Position numbers and translations under genes: made by a program | Shown here: piece after piece, positions 45,418 through 55,191 of the stretch | How positions within the stretch are numbered: the stretch's first letter is position 1 | Layout: each line of letters opens with the position of its first letter | Origin: Pseudomonas viridiflava | GTDB taxonomy: Bacteria; Pseudomonadota; Gammaproteobacteria; Pseudomonadales; Pseudomonadaceae | Direction: 5' to 3' | NCBI RefSeq assembly: GCF_003702045.1 | Contig: NZ_RBTP01000015.1 | Coordinates: forward strand, 62,001 to 126,000 | Length of the DNA: 64,000 nt | The notes under the pieces: model-generated | Told to the model about the DNA's origin: nothing | What the model saw: only the letters and a program-made list of their open reading frames with translations | Databases searched by the model: none

Positions 45418-46509
45418 ATGTACAAGAAATTGTTGCCCGGGACACTGTGTGCGGCTGTCGCGCTGGGGATGGGCAGCCTTGCCCAGGCGGAAGGGCTGAC
45501 CCTTAAAGGTCCGGCAAAGATCGCGATGGTGTACATCAGCCCGCGCAACGACGGTGGCTGGACCCAGGCATTCGACGAGGCCCGGCAAAAACTGGAAAAA
45601 GACCTGGACACCAAAATCCAGTATGTCGAAAGCGTTCCTGAAAATGCTGCTGCGATTACGCCTGTGGTCGATCGCCTGATCGCTCGTGGCGCGAACATCA
45701 TTGTCGGCACCGCGTTCGGCTACTCGGACACCTTCCTGGCGCTGGCCAAAAAATACCCTGATGTGGCGTTTCTGAACGGGTCGGGCACCACCAACGCGCC
45801 CAACCTTGAATCGTTCTACGGCCGTACCTATGAAAGCCAGTACCTGTGCGGCATGGCGGCAGGCGCGACGTCGAAAACCGGCAAGCTGGGTTTCGTCGCT
45901 GCCAACCCATTCGGCCAGGTCAACTGGACCATCAATGCCTACGAACTGGGCGCCAGGCAGATCAACCCGAAGGCCACGGTTACAGTGGTTTACACGGGCG
46001 CCTGGAACGACCCGGTCAAGGAGCGCGCCGCGACAATGGCGCTGATCGACAATGGCGTCGACGTGGTCGGCCAGCACGTCGACAGCCCGACGCCACAGAT
46101 CGTCGCGCAGGAGCGCGGTATTCACGGCACCGGTCACCACCGCGACCTCAGTGAATTTGCCCCCAAAGCCACGGTGTGTTCGTCCGTCTGGGTCTGGGAT
46201 CGTTTTCTGGGGCCTGAACTCAAGAAAGTCATGGCAGGCAACTGGACCCCTGCGGCCAATGGTGCGCTGCTGTCGATGGAGCAGGGCGGCACTGACATCA
46301 GCCTGACCCAGGACCCGATCATTTCTGCGGACAACCGACAGAAAATCGAAGCCGAGCGGGCCGAACTGCTCGCTGGCCGGAAAATCATTTACAGCGGCCC
46401 GATGGCGGATCGCGATGGCAAGGAGCGCATCGCCGCCGGTCAGTCCATGCCTGACCCTGACTTGTGGAAAATGGACTGGTTCATCGAAGGCGTGAAGACT
46501 CAGCAATGA
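45418..46509 (+). CDS. BMP family ABC transporter substrate-binding protein (nucleobase/nucleoside)
   Basis: 363 residues. The signal peptide is residues 1-24 (MYKKLLPGTLCAAVALGMGSLAQA) without a lipobox Cys, so the protein is free in the periplasm. The BMP/PnrA family is shown by VYISPRNDGGWTQAFDEAR, FLNGSGTTNAPN and GRTYESQYLCGMAAG. Members bind purine or pyrimidine nucleosides or bases. AGGAAG precedes the ATG. The stop overlaps the ATPase start (ATGA), and the gene lies next to rut under a RutR-like site, which points to pyrimidines. Confidence 0.9.
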   Translation: MYKKLLPGTLCAAVALGMGSLAQAEGLTLKGPAKIAMVYISPRNDGGWTQAFDEARQKLEKDLDTKIQYVESVPENAAAITPVVDRLIARGANIIVGTAFGYSDTFLALAKKYPDVAFLNGSGTTNAPNLESFYGRTYESQYLCGMAAGATSKTGKLGFVAANPFGQVNWTINAYELGARQINPKATVTVVYTGAWNDPVKERAATMALIDNGVDVVGQHVDSPTPQIVAQERGIHGTGHHRDLSEFAPKATVCSSVWVWDRFLGPELKKVMAGNWTPAANGALLSMEQGGTDISLTQDPIISADNRQKIEAERAELLAGRKIIYSGPMADRDGKERIAAGQSMPDPDLWKMDWFIEGVKTQQ

Positions 46510-48020
46510 GTCAGGTCAACGCGCTCCAACTCACCGGGATCAGCAAATCGTTCGACGGTTTCAAAGCCTTGACCGACGCCGACTTCACCGCTCACTGGGG
46601 CGAGGTCCACGCACTGCTGGGCGAGAACGGTGCCGGCAAATCATCGCTGATGAACATTGCCGCCGGGCTGTACGCCCCGGAAACCGGCTCGTTGCTGATC
46701 GACGACAACCTCGTCCAGCTGCAAGGCCCCAAGGATGCGAGTCGTTACCGGATCGGCATGGTGCATCAGCATTTCAAGTTGGTGAAGCCGTTCACCGTGG
46801 CGCAGAACATTCTGTTGGGCCTGCGCGAACAGCCGGGCGAGGGCAGTTATCGCAGACGTTTGCGTGCGCTTGAGCAGGAGATTGCCACCAAAGCTGAAGA
46901 GCTGGGTTTTGTGCTTGACCCGACCCGCAGCGTCGACAGCCTGTCGGTGGCCGAGCAGCAACGCGTCGAGATTCTCAAAGTGTTGCTGGCCGGTGCGCGG
47001 ATTCTGATTCTCGATGAGCCCACGGCCGTGCTCACCGACCAAGAGGCCGAGCGTCTGTTGATGACCGTGCAGACTTTTGCCCGGCAAGGCGCAGCGGTGA
47101 TTCTGGTGACCCACAAAATGGCCGACGTGAAGCGCTATGCCGATCGCGTGACGGTAATGCGTGGCGGCAAAACGATCCAGACCCTCGACCCGCAGAGCGT
47201 GAGCGTTCAGCAACTGGTGCAACTGACCGTGGGCGACTCTGCGCCGGTCAGCGCGCGCAGTCCGGTCACGCCGGGAGAGGTTCGATTGCAGGTGCGTGAC
47301 CTGCGCAGTGCCGCAGGCGACACGGCCCTGAACGGCGTCAACATGACCCTGCGTGCCGGGCAGATCTATGGCATTGCAGGCGTCGGCGGCAACGGTCAGG
47401 CAGAACTGGCCAACGCGCTGATGGGCCTGCCGCAACCCACCGATGGCGAGATTCATCTGGCCCAGTTCGGTGATCTGCGTAGCGCATCGACTGAGCAGCG
47501 GCGGCAGTTGCGCATCGCCTCGATTCCGGCGGATCGCTACGGCGCGGCGCTGGCCGGTTCGCTGTCGGTGGCAGAGAACTTCGGCATCGGCACTATTCAT
47601 GACGGGCAATACGGCTCGTTCTGGCGCATGCGTTATGCGCGTTTGAAGCAGGACGCACAGCAGGCGGTGGCGGAATTCGATGTACAGGGCGTGCGTTCGC
47701 TCGATCAGAAAGCCGCACTGTTGTCGGGTGGTAACGCCCAGAAACTGGTGATTGCTCGCGAATTCAGTCGCGACCCTCAATTGGTGCTGGTCCACAGTCC
47801 CAGCCGGGGCCTGGACGTTCGCGCCACCCAAGCGGTGCATGACCGGCTGCGGGCGGCGCGAGATGCTGGGGCGGCAGTGCTTGTGATCAGTGAAGACCTG
47901 GACGAGGTCCTGACCCTGTCTGACCGGATCGGCGTGATGAATGGCGGGCGTATCGTGGCTGAGTTCGAGCACCCGGCTGACCGTCAGGCCATTGGCAAAG
48001 CGATGGTGAGTCATGACTGA
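46506..48020 (+). CDS. ABC transporter ATP-binding protein, two nucleotide-binding domains
   Basis: 504 residues. First domain: Walker A LLGENGAGKSSLM near residue 38, signature and Walker B ILILDEPTAVLTD. Second domain: degenerate Walker A (GVGGNGQAELANAL, no Lys), signature LLSGGNAQKLVIAREF, and SRGLDVRATQAVHDRL. This asymmetric two-domain form is usual for sugar and BMP-type nucleoside importers. It overlaps both neighbours by 4-8 bases. Confidence 0.93.
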   Translation: MSQVNALQLTGISKSFDGFKALTDADFTAHWGEVHALLGENGAGKSSLMNIAAGLYAPETGSLLIDDNLVQLQGPKDASRYRIGMVHQHFKLVKPFTVAQNILLGLREQPGEGSYRRRLRALEQEIATKAEELGFVLDPTRSVDSLSVAEQQRVEILKVLLAGARILILDEPTAVLTDQEAERLLMTVQTFARQGAAVILVTHKMADVKRYADRVTVMRGGKTIQTLDPQSVSVQQLVQLTVGDSAPVSARSPVTPGEVRLQVRDLRSAAGDTALNGVNMTLRAGQIYGIAGVGGNGQAELANALMGLPQPTDGEIHLAQFGDLRSASTEQRRQLRIASIPADRYGAALAGSLSVAENFGIGTIHDGQYGSFWRMRYARLKQDAQQAVAEFDVQGVRSLDQKAALLSGGNAQKLVIAREFSRDPQLVLVHSPSRGLDVRATQAVHDRLRAARDAGAAVLVISEDLDEVLTLSDRIGVMNGGRIVAEFEHPADRQAIGKAMVSHD

Positions 48021-49128
48021 ATCGACTGTTTTGCACGCGGGCAGCGCGCCGCGAAGCCCCTTGCTGTCCCGACGCTACACCCTGGAAATCCGTCAGCAGA
48101 CCGGCTGGCCGCTGCAGGCGCTGATCATTGTGCTGGCCTTGCTGGTCGGCCTGGCCATCTGCACCGCGATATTGATCATGGCAGGCGTTCCAGCAGGCGA
48201 ATTGCTCAACGAATTCGTCATGCAGACGGTCTTCGATGCACAGAACTTCAAGGCTGTTTTGTTTCAGGCCTCGCCCATGATCATGGTCGGTCTGGCGGGC
48301 TGCATGGCGTTCCGGGCGCGGTTCTGGAACCTGGGGCTGGAAGGTCAGATGATTTGGGGCGCTATCGGCGCTACGGCGATTTCGCTGTTCGATGTGGGCC
48401 CGGACATTGTGCGCCTGCCACTGATGATGGCGGCTGCGATTGCTTGCGCGATGCTCTGGAGTTTGGGGCCGATCCTGTTGAAGCTGAAGTGGCAGGTCAA
48501 CGAGATCATCTCCACCCTGATGCTCAATTACATCGCCGCCAACTTCCTGCTGCATCTGGTGTATGGCAGTTGGAAAGACCCTCGGGACAACTTTCCGTAT
48601 TCGCCTGCGCTGCGCAGTATCGAACGCCTGCCGGATCTGTTCGCCGGGTACAACTCGGCCATTGTTCTGGCGCTGCTGGTCATGCTGCTGACGTTGTGGT
48701 TCATCGGCATTTCGAGGGCGGGTCTGTACCTGCGCTTCGTCGATGCCAATCCGAAAGTGGCCGGTGCCGTCGGTGTGCCGGTGCGCAAGATGATCATGGG
48801 GACCGTGCTGCTCTCGGGCGCGCTGGCGGGTCTGGCCGGGTTCGTCGTGACTTCCGGTCAGGAAGGCCGCCTGACCCAGTCGTTTTATCAGGGCTACGGA
48901 TTTTCCGGGATTCTCATCGCCTTCCTGGCCCGCAACAACCCGGTGGCGGCGACGATTGTGGCACTGCTGATCGCCATGCTGTTCGTGGCCGGACGCAACC
49001 TGCAGGTGTTCTACCAGATCCCTTTTTCAATGGTGCAACTGATCCAGGCGATTCTGGTGATCTGCGTGGCTTCGTCCGACTTCTTCATTCGCCATCGCCT
49101 GCGACGTATTCAGGCAGGAGCACGCTGA
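48013..49128 (+). CDS. ABC transporter permease (first of two)
   Basis: 371-residue inner-membrane permease with about eight hydrophobic segments; family blocks are MIMVGLAGCMAFRARFWNLGLEGQM and KWQVNEIISTLMLNYIAANFLLH, as in YufP-type nucleoside permeases. A single-base overlap links it to the second permease gene (TGATG at 49126). Confidence 0.92.
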   Translation: MTESTVLHAGSAPRSPLLSRRYTLEIRQQTGWPLQALIIVLALLVGLAICTAILIMAGVPAGELLNEFVMQTVFDAQNFKAVLFQASPMIMVGLAGCMAFRARFWNLGLEGQMIWGAIGATAISLFDVGPDIVRLPLMMAAAIACAMLWSLGPILLKLKWQVNEIISTLMLNYIAANFLLHLVYGSWKDPRDNFPYSPALRSIERLPDLFAGYNSAIVLALLVMLLTLWFIGISRAGLYLRFVDANPKVAGAVGVPVRKMIMGTVLLSGALAGLAGFVVTSGQEGRLTQSFYQGYGFSGILIAFLARNNPVAATIVALLIAMLFVAGRNLQVFYQIPFSMVQLIQAILVICVASSDFFIRHRLRRIQAGAR

Positions 49129-50054
49129 TGGACCTTCTGTCTCACTGGTTGGGCAGTGCCCCGGATTTTGCCGTGCCCTTCGCGCTGGCTGCGCTTGGCC
49201 TGATCCTGATCGAACGCAGCGGTGTGCTGGCGCTGGGCGTCGAAGGCATGATGCTGGTGGGCGCACTCGCGGGCATCGGCATGCAGTTGAGTGTCGGCTC
49301 GCCCGGTATTGCTCTTTTAGCGTCGATGGCGGCGGCAGGCGTGGTGTCATTGCTGTTCGCCCTGATGGTGCTGGTACTGCGCATCAATCAGGTCATTGCG
49401 GGGCTGGCACTGGTGTTTTTCTGCCAGGGCCTGACCGGGTTACTGGGCACGCTGCTGGGCTGGACCAATCGCCCGGTCAGCGGTTTGCAGGCTGTGGAAC
49501 TGTGGCCACTTTCGGAGCTGCCAGTGGTGGGCAAGGTGTTTGTCCAGAACCCCTTGGTGTACCTGACCGTTGTGATCTTCATAGCGGTGGTCTGGCTGCT
49601 GGAGCGCACGCGCACCGGCTTGCGGTTGCGTGCGGTGGGTGAGAATCCGCAGGCTGCCGATGCGGCGGGGATTTCAGTGCTGGGCTATCGGCTGGTCGCC
49701 ATCGTTGCAGGCTCGGCGCTGATGGGACTGGCGGGCGGTTTCATCGCGGTGTTGAGTACCAAGATGTGGATTGCCGACATGACCGGCGGCCGCGGCTGGA
49801 TCGCGGTGTCTCTGGTGATCTTCGCGCGCTGGTCGCCGTGGCGTGCCCTGGCAGGCGCGCTGCTGTTCGGGGGAATCGAAGCCTTGATCCCGCAACTGGC
49901 CGCGACGGGGGTCAAGCTGCCCCAGTACTTCGTGCTGATGACACCCTACGCCGTGACCTTGCTGGTCATGGTCTGGGTGGCCGCTGGCAAGCGGCAATCC
50001 TCAAGCCAGCCTGGTGCGTTGGGTGAGCCTTATATTCGGGAAGAAAGACGCTGA
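49128..50054 (+). CDS. ABC transporter permease (second of two)
   Basis: 308 residues with many hydrophobic segments; IERSGVLALGVEGMMLVGALAG and GLRLRAVGENPQAADAAGISV are typical of YufQ-type partners. The ATG at 49128 overlaps the previous stop; the longer open frame back to 48354 is a shadow of the first permease. Last gene of the four-gene importer. Confidence 0.92.
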   Translation: MDLLSHWLGSAPDFAVPFALAALGLILIERSGVLALGVEGMMLVGALAGIGMQLSVGSPGIALLASMAAAGVVSLLFALMVLVLRINQVIAGLALVFFCQGLTGLLGTLLGWTNRPVSGLQAVELWPLSELPVVGKVFVQNPLVYLTVVIFIAVVWLLERTRTGLRLRAVGENPQAADAAGISVLGYRLVAIVAGSALMGLAGGFIAVLSTKMWIADMTGGRGWIAVSLVIFARWSPWRALAGALLFGGIEALIPQLAATGVKLPQYFVLMTPYAVTLLVMVWVAAGKRQSSSQPGALGEPYIREERR

Positions 50055-50154
50055 GCAGGCCGTGACACGTACGGTTCAGGCCGTGTTAAGGAATTTTTGA
50101 CAGACGCCATGCTCTAATCGGTCATTAGCGTTCTTCCAACCCAGGAGCTTCTGA

Positions 50155-50859
50155 ATGTTCATTTCGCGTCGTTTGATTATTGCAGCCACCGCTGCGGCCA
50201 TGCTCTCCGGCTGTGCGACGTCCAACCCCTATGACAATCAGGGTCAGGCGCAAAGCTCCGGCGGCATGAACAAGACCGCAAAATATGGCGGCATCGGCGC
50301 GTTGGCCGGTGCGCTGGCGGGTGCCGCAATCGACCATAACAGTCGCGGCAAAGGCGCGTTGATCGGCGCTGCGGTCGTCGGTGCTGCATCGGCAGGTTAC
50401 GGTTACTACGCGGACAAACAGGAAGCGGCGCTGCGTGCCAGCATGGCCAACACCGGCGTTGAGGTTCAGCGCCAGGGCGATCAGATCAAATTGATCATGC
50501 CGGGCAACATCACTTTCGCGACTGACTCTTCGGCCATCGCCAGCAGCTTTTATTCTCCGCTCAACAACCTGGCCAATTCGCTCAAGCAGTTCAATCAGAG
50601 CAACATCGAGATCATTGGCTACACCGACAGCACCGGCAGCCGTCAACACAACATGGATCTGTCGCAGCAGCGCGCCCAGAGTGTCGCGACCTACCTGACT
50701 TCACAAGGGGTCGATCAGGCCCACTTGTCGGTTCGTGGCGCAGGTCCTGACCAACCGATTGCGAGCAACGCCGATGCCAATGGCCGCGCTCAGAACCGTC
50801 GTGTAGAGGTCAACCTCAAGCCGATTCCGGGCCAGCAATATCAGCAATACCAACAGTAA
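50155..50859 (+). CDS. OmpA family lipoprotein
   Basis: 234 residues. Lipoprotein signal ending MLSGC (Cys19), a glycine-zipper region (GGIGALAGALAGAAID and GALIGAAVVGAASAGYGYY, residues about 42-85), and a C-terminal OmpA peptidoglycan-binding domain (IEIIGYTDSTGSRQHNMDLSQQRA). It probably ties the outer membrane to peptidoglycan. Equivalent in order to PA0833 of P. aeruginosa, upstream of the acyltransferase and pta. Confidence 0.92.
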   Translation: MFISRRLIIAATAAAMLSGCATSNPYDNQGQAQSSGGMNKTAKYGGIGALAGALAGAAIDHNSRGKGALIGAAVVGAASAGYGYYADKQEAALRASMANTGVEVQRQGDQIKLIMPGNITFATDSSAIASSFYSPLNNLANSLKQFNQSNIEIIGYTDSTGSRQHNMDLSQQRAQSVATYLTSQGVDQAHLSVRGAGPDQPIASNADANGRAQNRRVEVNLKPIPGQQYQQYQQ

Positions 50860-50871
50860 GTTCCTTGATCG

Positions 50872-50925
50872 ATAATCGTGCCCATGCCATGTGTGGGCAT
50901 GTAGACCGGGACGCTCCGTGTCCCA
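50872..50925. repeat. Intergenic hairpin repeat
   Basis: TGCCCAT...GTGGGCA hairpin followed by GGGACGCTCCGTGTCCC, the same type as at 28438 and 15255. It follows the OmpA gene by about 15 bases. Confidence 0.6.
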
Positions 50926-51000
50926 ATGGGCCTGATCACCAAAGGCGTCGGCTGAGTGCGAGCACGCGGAATGTGGTAGCGATCAAACGCCTAAACACAA

Positions 51001-51097
51001 GCCCCGTAGGGGCGATCTTGCTCGCGAAGGTCTGATGTCCAACGCTGAGTTTATTGCGGATGTACAACCCATTTGCGAGCAAGCTCGCTCCCACGGG
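51001..51097. repeat. REP-type inverted pair
   Basis: GGGGCGATCTTGCTCGCGAA at the left and TTTGCGAGCAAGCTCGCTCCCACGGG at the right, two units in opposite orientation between convergent genes. Confidence 0.75.
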
Positions 51098-51108
51098 TAT
51101 TGCGTAGG

Positions 51109-52008
51109 TCAACCGCGATACCGCTCGTGCATCTCTTCCAGCAACTGGTCTTTCTCTTCCCACAACGCGTTGATCCACTGCTGGAATTCCAGGCGGTACT
51201 CGCCGTCCTGATCATAATTTTTGCCCACGAACTGCTGCGGGACTTTGATCTCTTCGAAGTGGGCGACCACGTCCTTCACCCTGCCGCACAGCAGGTCCCA
51301 ATAACCCGGCCGGCCAGCAGGGTAGTGAAGGGTGACGTTGATGATCGATTCCAATTGCTCACCCATCGCATCCAGTACGAAGGCAATGCCGCCAGCCTTG
51401 GGTTTCAACAGGTGGCGAAATGGTGAGTTCTGCTCTGCATGCTTGCCCGGCGTGAAGCGCGTGCCTTCTGCGAAGTTGAAGATTCCCACGGGGTTGTGAC
51501 GAAACTTCGCGCAGGTACGGCGAGTGGTTTCCAGGTCCTTGCCTTTCTTTTCCGGGTGCTTGGCCAGGTACGCCTTGGAATAGCGCTTCATGAACGGAAA
51601 ACCCAATGCCCACCACGCCAGACCAATCACCGGGACCCAGATCAGCTCCTGCTTGAGAAAGAACTTCAACGGACGGATGCGACGGTTCAGCACGTATTGC
51701 AGCACCATGATGTCGACCCAGCTCTGGTGGTTGCTGGTCACCAGGTACGAGTGCTGATAGTCCAGCCCCTCAAGGCCGGACAGGTGCCAGCGCGTGTTGC
51801 AGAGCAGTCGGATCCACGCATTGTTGTTGCCGATCCAGGTTTCCTGAATGTGGCTCATCATCCAGTCGGTGGCGCGTTGGGCGGCAGAGAAGGGCAGGCA
51901 GATCTTGAAGATCGTGACCACGAACAGCACCGTGCAGCAGACGATGGTGTTCAGCGCCAACAGCAGCGAGGCAATGACGCCGCGCAAGGGGGCAGGCAGG
52001 AAATCCAT
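51109..52008 (-). CDS. Acyltransferase, YihG-like
   Basis: 299 residues. One or two N-terminal hydrophobic segments (ASLLLALNTIVCCTVLFVVTI), then the acyltransferase motif NHQSWVDIM (HxxxxD form) and FPFMKRYSK and FAEGTRFT blocks. YihG adds polyunsaturated or specific acyl chains to lysophosphatidic acid in E. coli; the same kind of role is expected here. The ATG at 52006-52008 is chosen; the frame upstream runs into the pta gap. Confidence 0.88.
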   Translation of the reverse strand: MDFLPAPLRGVIASLLLALNTIVCCTVLFVVTIFKICLPFSAAQRATDWMMSHIQETWIGNNNAWIRLLCNTRWHLSGLEGLDYQHSYLVTSNHQSWVDIMVLQYVLNRRIRPLKFFLKQELIWVPVIGLAWWALGFPFMKRYSKAYLAKHPEKKGKDLETTRRTCAKFRHNPVGIFNFAEGTRFTPGKHAEQNSPFRHLLKPKAGGIAFVLDAMGEQLESIINVTLHYPAGRPGYWDLLCGRVKDVVAHFEEIKVPQQFVGKNYDQDGEYRLEFQQWINALWEEKDQLLEEMHERYRG

Positions 52009-52088
52009 GACGGATAAGGCTCCGGGGCAGTGATCGGACGCCGCAGGTTCGCCTGCGGCATCATGGCTGTGTATCAGGCTCGTGTGTA

Positions 52089-54179
52089 TCAGGGCAATGT
52101 GTCGGCCTGAATGGCTGTCAACGCAATGGTGTAAACGATGTCGTCGACCTGTGCGCCGCGTGGCAAATCGTTCACCGGCTTGCGCAGACCTTGCAGCATT
52201 GGCCCCAGACTCACGCAATCGGCACTGCGCTGCACCGCTTTGTAGGTGGTGTTGCCCGTGTTCAGGTCAGGGAACACGAACACGTTGGCACGTCCTGCAA
52301 CCGGGCTGTCGGGTGCCAATTGCCGAGCGACGTGCTCGTTGGCGGCGGCATCATACTGCAGCGGCCCGTCGATCAACAGATCGCGCTTGGTCTCGCGGGC
52401 CAGTTGCGTGGCTTCGCGCACCTTCTCGACTTCTTCTCCACTGGCCGAATTGCCGCTGGAATAGCTGATCATCGCGACGCGCGGTTCAATGCCGAACGCG
52501 ATGGCGGAGTCGGCGCTTTGCAGGGCGATCTCTGCCAGCTCGCTGGCGCTTGGGTGCGGGTTCATGATGCAGTCGCCATAGACCAGCACTTGCTCGGGGA
52601 ACAGCATGAAGAACACCGAAGACACCAGAGTGCAGCCCGGTGCAGTCTTGATCAGTTGCAGGGCTGGACGGATGGTGTTGGCGGTGGAGTGAACGACGCC
52701 CGACACCAGGCCATCGACTTCATCCAGTGCCAGCATGACTGTGCCGATCACCACGGTATCTTCAAGCTGCTGCTCAGCCATCGGCGCGTTGAGACTTTTG
52801 CTTTTGCGCAACGCCACCATCGGCGCGATGTAGCGCTCGCGAATCAGGTCCGGGTCGAGGATTTCAAGCCCCGGTGGCAGCTCGATTCCGTGAGCCTTTG
52901 CAATGGCATGCACCTCTTCGGGCTTGGCCAGCAGTACGCAACGGGCAATGCCGCGAGCCTGGCAAATAGCCGCCGCCTGGATGGTCAGCGGCTCGTTGCC
53001 TTCCGGCAGCACAATCCGTTTGTTGGCCGACTGCGCACGCTGGATTAACTGATAGCGGAACACCGCGGGCGACAGGCGCAGCTCGCGGGGGGTGCCGCAG
53101 CGTTGATGCAGCCATTTTGCATCCAGATGGCTGGCGACGAAATCGGTGATGAGCTCCGCGCGCTCACGGTCATCGATGGGGATTTCCTTGTTCAACTGAT
53201 TGAGGCGGTTGGCGGTGTCGTAAGAGCCGCTGCTGACCGACAGAACCGGCAGACCGGCCTGGAGCGCGCCTCGGCACAGCTCCATGATGCGAGGGTCCGG
53301 CACGGTGTCGCTGGTCAGCAGCAAGCCTGCCAGCGGCACACCATTCATCGCTGCCAGGCTCACGGCCAGAATGATGTCGTCGCGATCGCCCGGGGTCACC
53401 ACCAGCACGCCAGGCTTGAGCAGGGGGACGGTATTGAGCACGGTTCGCGCACAAATGATGATTCGGGTCATGCGGCGCTGATCATAGTCGCCCGCATTGA
53501 GCACCTGAGCGCCCAGCAGTTCAGCAACGTCGCGGGTGCGTGGTGCGTTCAGTTCGGTCTGATAGGGAATGCAGCCCAGCAGGCGGAAATCGCCATTGCG
53601 CAGCAGGGGCGAATGCTCTTTGAGTCGGGCAGCGAACACTTCCATGCTTTCGTCGGTGCGCACCTTGTTAAGGATGACGCCCAATACCTTCGGATCCTTT
53701 GGGCCGCCGAACAATTGCGCCTGCAGTTCGACCCGTCCTGAGAGTTCGGTCAGCACTTCATTTTCCGGTGCGGACACCAGAATCACCTCGGCATCCAGGC
53801 TCTTGGCCAAATGCAGGTTGACCCGTGCGGCGTAGCTGGCGCTGCGCGTGGGCACCATCCCTTCGACCACCAGCACGTCTTTGCCGACAGCGGCCTGCTG
53901 GTAAAGAGTGATGATTTCTTCGAGCAGTTCGTCCAGTTGCCCATCGCCCAACATGCGCTCGACGTGCGCCAGCCCCAGAGGCTTGGGCGGTTTCAGGCCG
54001 TGGGTACGAGCCATCAGTTCGGTGGAGCGTTCCGGGCCAAGGTCGCCAGGGTGCGGCTGGGCAATCGGTTTGAAAAAGCCCACCTTCAGGCCGGCACGCT
54101 CCAGGGTGCGCACCAGTCCGAGGCTAATAGAGGTCAGCCCCACACCAAAATCGGTAGGGGCGATGAAAAACGTTTGCAT
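52089..54179 (-). CDS. pta: Phosphate acetyltransferase
   Basis: 696 residues. N-terminal P-loop-like/DRTGG regions (MQTFFIAPTDFGVGLTSISLGLVRTLE, then TGDRDDIILAVSLAAMNG) and the C-terminal catalytic PTA_PTB domain (about residues 375-690). It interconverts acetyl-CoA and acetyl phosphate. In P. aeruginosa ackA lies between pta and slyD; here no acetate kinase gene is present at that place. Confidence 0.94.
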   Translation of the reverse strand: MQTFFIAPTDFGVGLTSISLGLVRTLERAGLKVGFFKPIAQPHPGDLGPERSTELMARTHGLKPPKPLGLAHVERMLGDGQLDELLEEIITLYQQAAVGKDVLVVEGMVPTRSASYAARVNLHLAKSLDAEVILVSAPENEVLTELSGRVELQAQLFGGPKDPKVLGVILNKVRTDESMEVFAARLKEHSPLLRNGDFRLLGCIPYQTELNAPRTRDVAELLGAQVLNAGDYDQRRMTRIIICARTVLNTVPLLKPGVLVVTPGDRDDIILAVSLAAMNGVPLAGLLLTSDTVPDPRIMELCRGALQAGLPVLSVSSGSYDTANRLNQLNKEIPIDDRERAELITDFVASHLDAKWLHQRCGTPRELRLSPAVFRYQLIQRAQSANKRIVLPEGNEPLTIQAAAICQARGIARCVLLAKPEEVHAIAKAHGIELPPGLEILDPDLIRERYIAPMVALRKSKSLNAPMAEQQLEDTVVIGTVMLALDEVDGLVSGVVHSTANTIRPALQLIKTAPGCTLVSSVFFMLFPEQVLVYGDCIMNPHPSASELAEIALQSADSAIAFGIEPRVAMISYSSGNSASGEEVEKVREATQLARETKRDLLIDGPLQYDAAANEHVARQLAPDSPVAGRANVFVFPDLNTGNTTYKAVQRSADCVSLGPMLQGLRKPVNDLPRGAQVDDIVYTIALTAIQADTLP

Positions 54180-54257
54180 TCTGGCTTCTCGATTGAGCAG
54201 TGCAAGGGTTGTGGCGAACGTAAACAGCCGACAACCGTAAAAAAGACCGGGAACCGT

Positions 54258-54485
54258 CTAATGCGGATCCTCCTTGCCAAGACTATCGCTATCCGGGGCT
54301 TTCGCACACCAGCCGCAGTAAAAGCCCTTGCCTATTTTTTGTTGGCGCTGAACCGGGTCCAGCACCCAGGCCCGGGACTGCCAGGGCGGCTGGTGGCGCA
54401 CATGCTGCGTGTGCCCGCAGGACAGGACCGCGATCCAGTGTCCGTCTTCATCCTGCCTGAAATCGATGAGCGTTGAATTTTCCAA
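54258..54485 (-). CDS. DUF3565 domain-containing protein (start uncertain)
   Basis: The core FRQDEDGHWIAVLSCGHTQHVRHQPPWQ and the C-terminal YCGWCAK match the DUF3565 family, which has Cys/His pairs that could bind metal. There is no ATG between the core and the slyD start; TTG at 54483-54485 gives 75 residues. The open frame continues to 54608, which would overlap divergent slyD by about 30 bases. The function is unknown. Confidence 0.7.
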   Translation of the reverse strand: MENSTLIDFRQDEDGHWIAVLSCGHTQHVRHQPPWQSRAWVLDPVQRQQKIGKGFYCGWCAKAPDSDSLGKEDPH

Positions 54486-54576
54486 TCGGGGCCGTCTGTC
54501 AGAGTTGCGTTCGCTTTCGGGCGATGGCTTGGTTAAACTTGCTCGTTCTTCAATCTTAAGCAAAGGTCTTGTCCCC

Positions 54577-55062
54577 ATGCCGATCGCCGCCAATAAGGCT
54601 GTCTCCATTGACTATACCCTGACCAACGACGCTGGTGAGGTCATCGACAGCTCCGCCGGTGGCGCGCCGCTGGTTTACCTGCAAGGTGCCGGTAACATCA
54701 TTCCGGGCCTGGAAAAGGCACTGGACGGCAAGAACGTCGGTGACGAGCTGAAAGTCGCCATCGAGCCGGAAGATGCCTACGGTGAGTACTCCGCAGAACT
54801 GGTCAGCACCCTGAGCCGCAGCATGTTCGAAGGTGTCGACGAACTCGAAGTGGGCATGCAGTTCCACGCGTCGGGTCCTGATGGCAGCATGCAGATCGTG
54901 ACCATTCGCGATCTGGATGGCGACGACGTCACCGTCGATGGTAATCACCCGCTCGCCGGTCAGCGCCTGAACTTCGACGTGAAGGTCGTGGACATTCGCG
55001 ATGCCAGCGAAGAAGAAGTGGCTCATGGCCACGTTCATGGCGAAGGCGGCCATCATCACTGA
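54577..55062 (+). CDS. slyD: FKBP-type peptidyl-prolyl isomerase
   Basis: 161 residues. FKBP domain with inserted flap (EPEDAYGEYSAELVSTLSRSMFEG... VTVDGNHPLAGQRLNFDVKVV) and a His-rich tail HGHVHGEGGHHH that can bind nickel. It is a cytoplasmic folding helper and metallochaperone. The ATG at 54577 gives MPIAANKAVSIDYTL, standard for the family. Confidence 0.95.
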   Translation: MPIAANKAVSIDYTLTNDAGEVIDSSAGGAPLVYLQGAGNIIPGLEKALDGKNVGDELKVAIEPEDAYGEYSAELVSTLSRSMFEGVDELEVGMQFHASGPDGSMQIVTIRDLDGDDVTVDGNHPLAGQRLNFDVKVVDIRDASEEEVAHGHVHGEGGHHH

Positions 55063-55191
55063 TTTGTGCTGCTAAGCTCAGGTCACTGACAAGGCGCTCT
55101 GGCTGTTCTGCGATGACGACTTTCGTTACGCGTACAGTCATTGCGCCTTTTCAAGGTCTGGCTCAAGGTTCGGGCTTCAAGGGGGTTCTTC

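Noticed and set aside
48354..49127. Long in-frame extension upstream of the second ABC permease
   Set aside because: The extension reads low-complexity Gly/Arg sequence inside the first permease gene. The ATG at 49128 overlaps the previous stop and begins a normal permease N-terminus.
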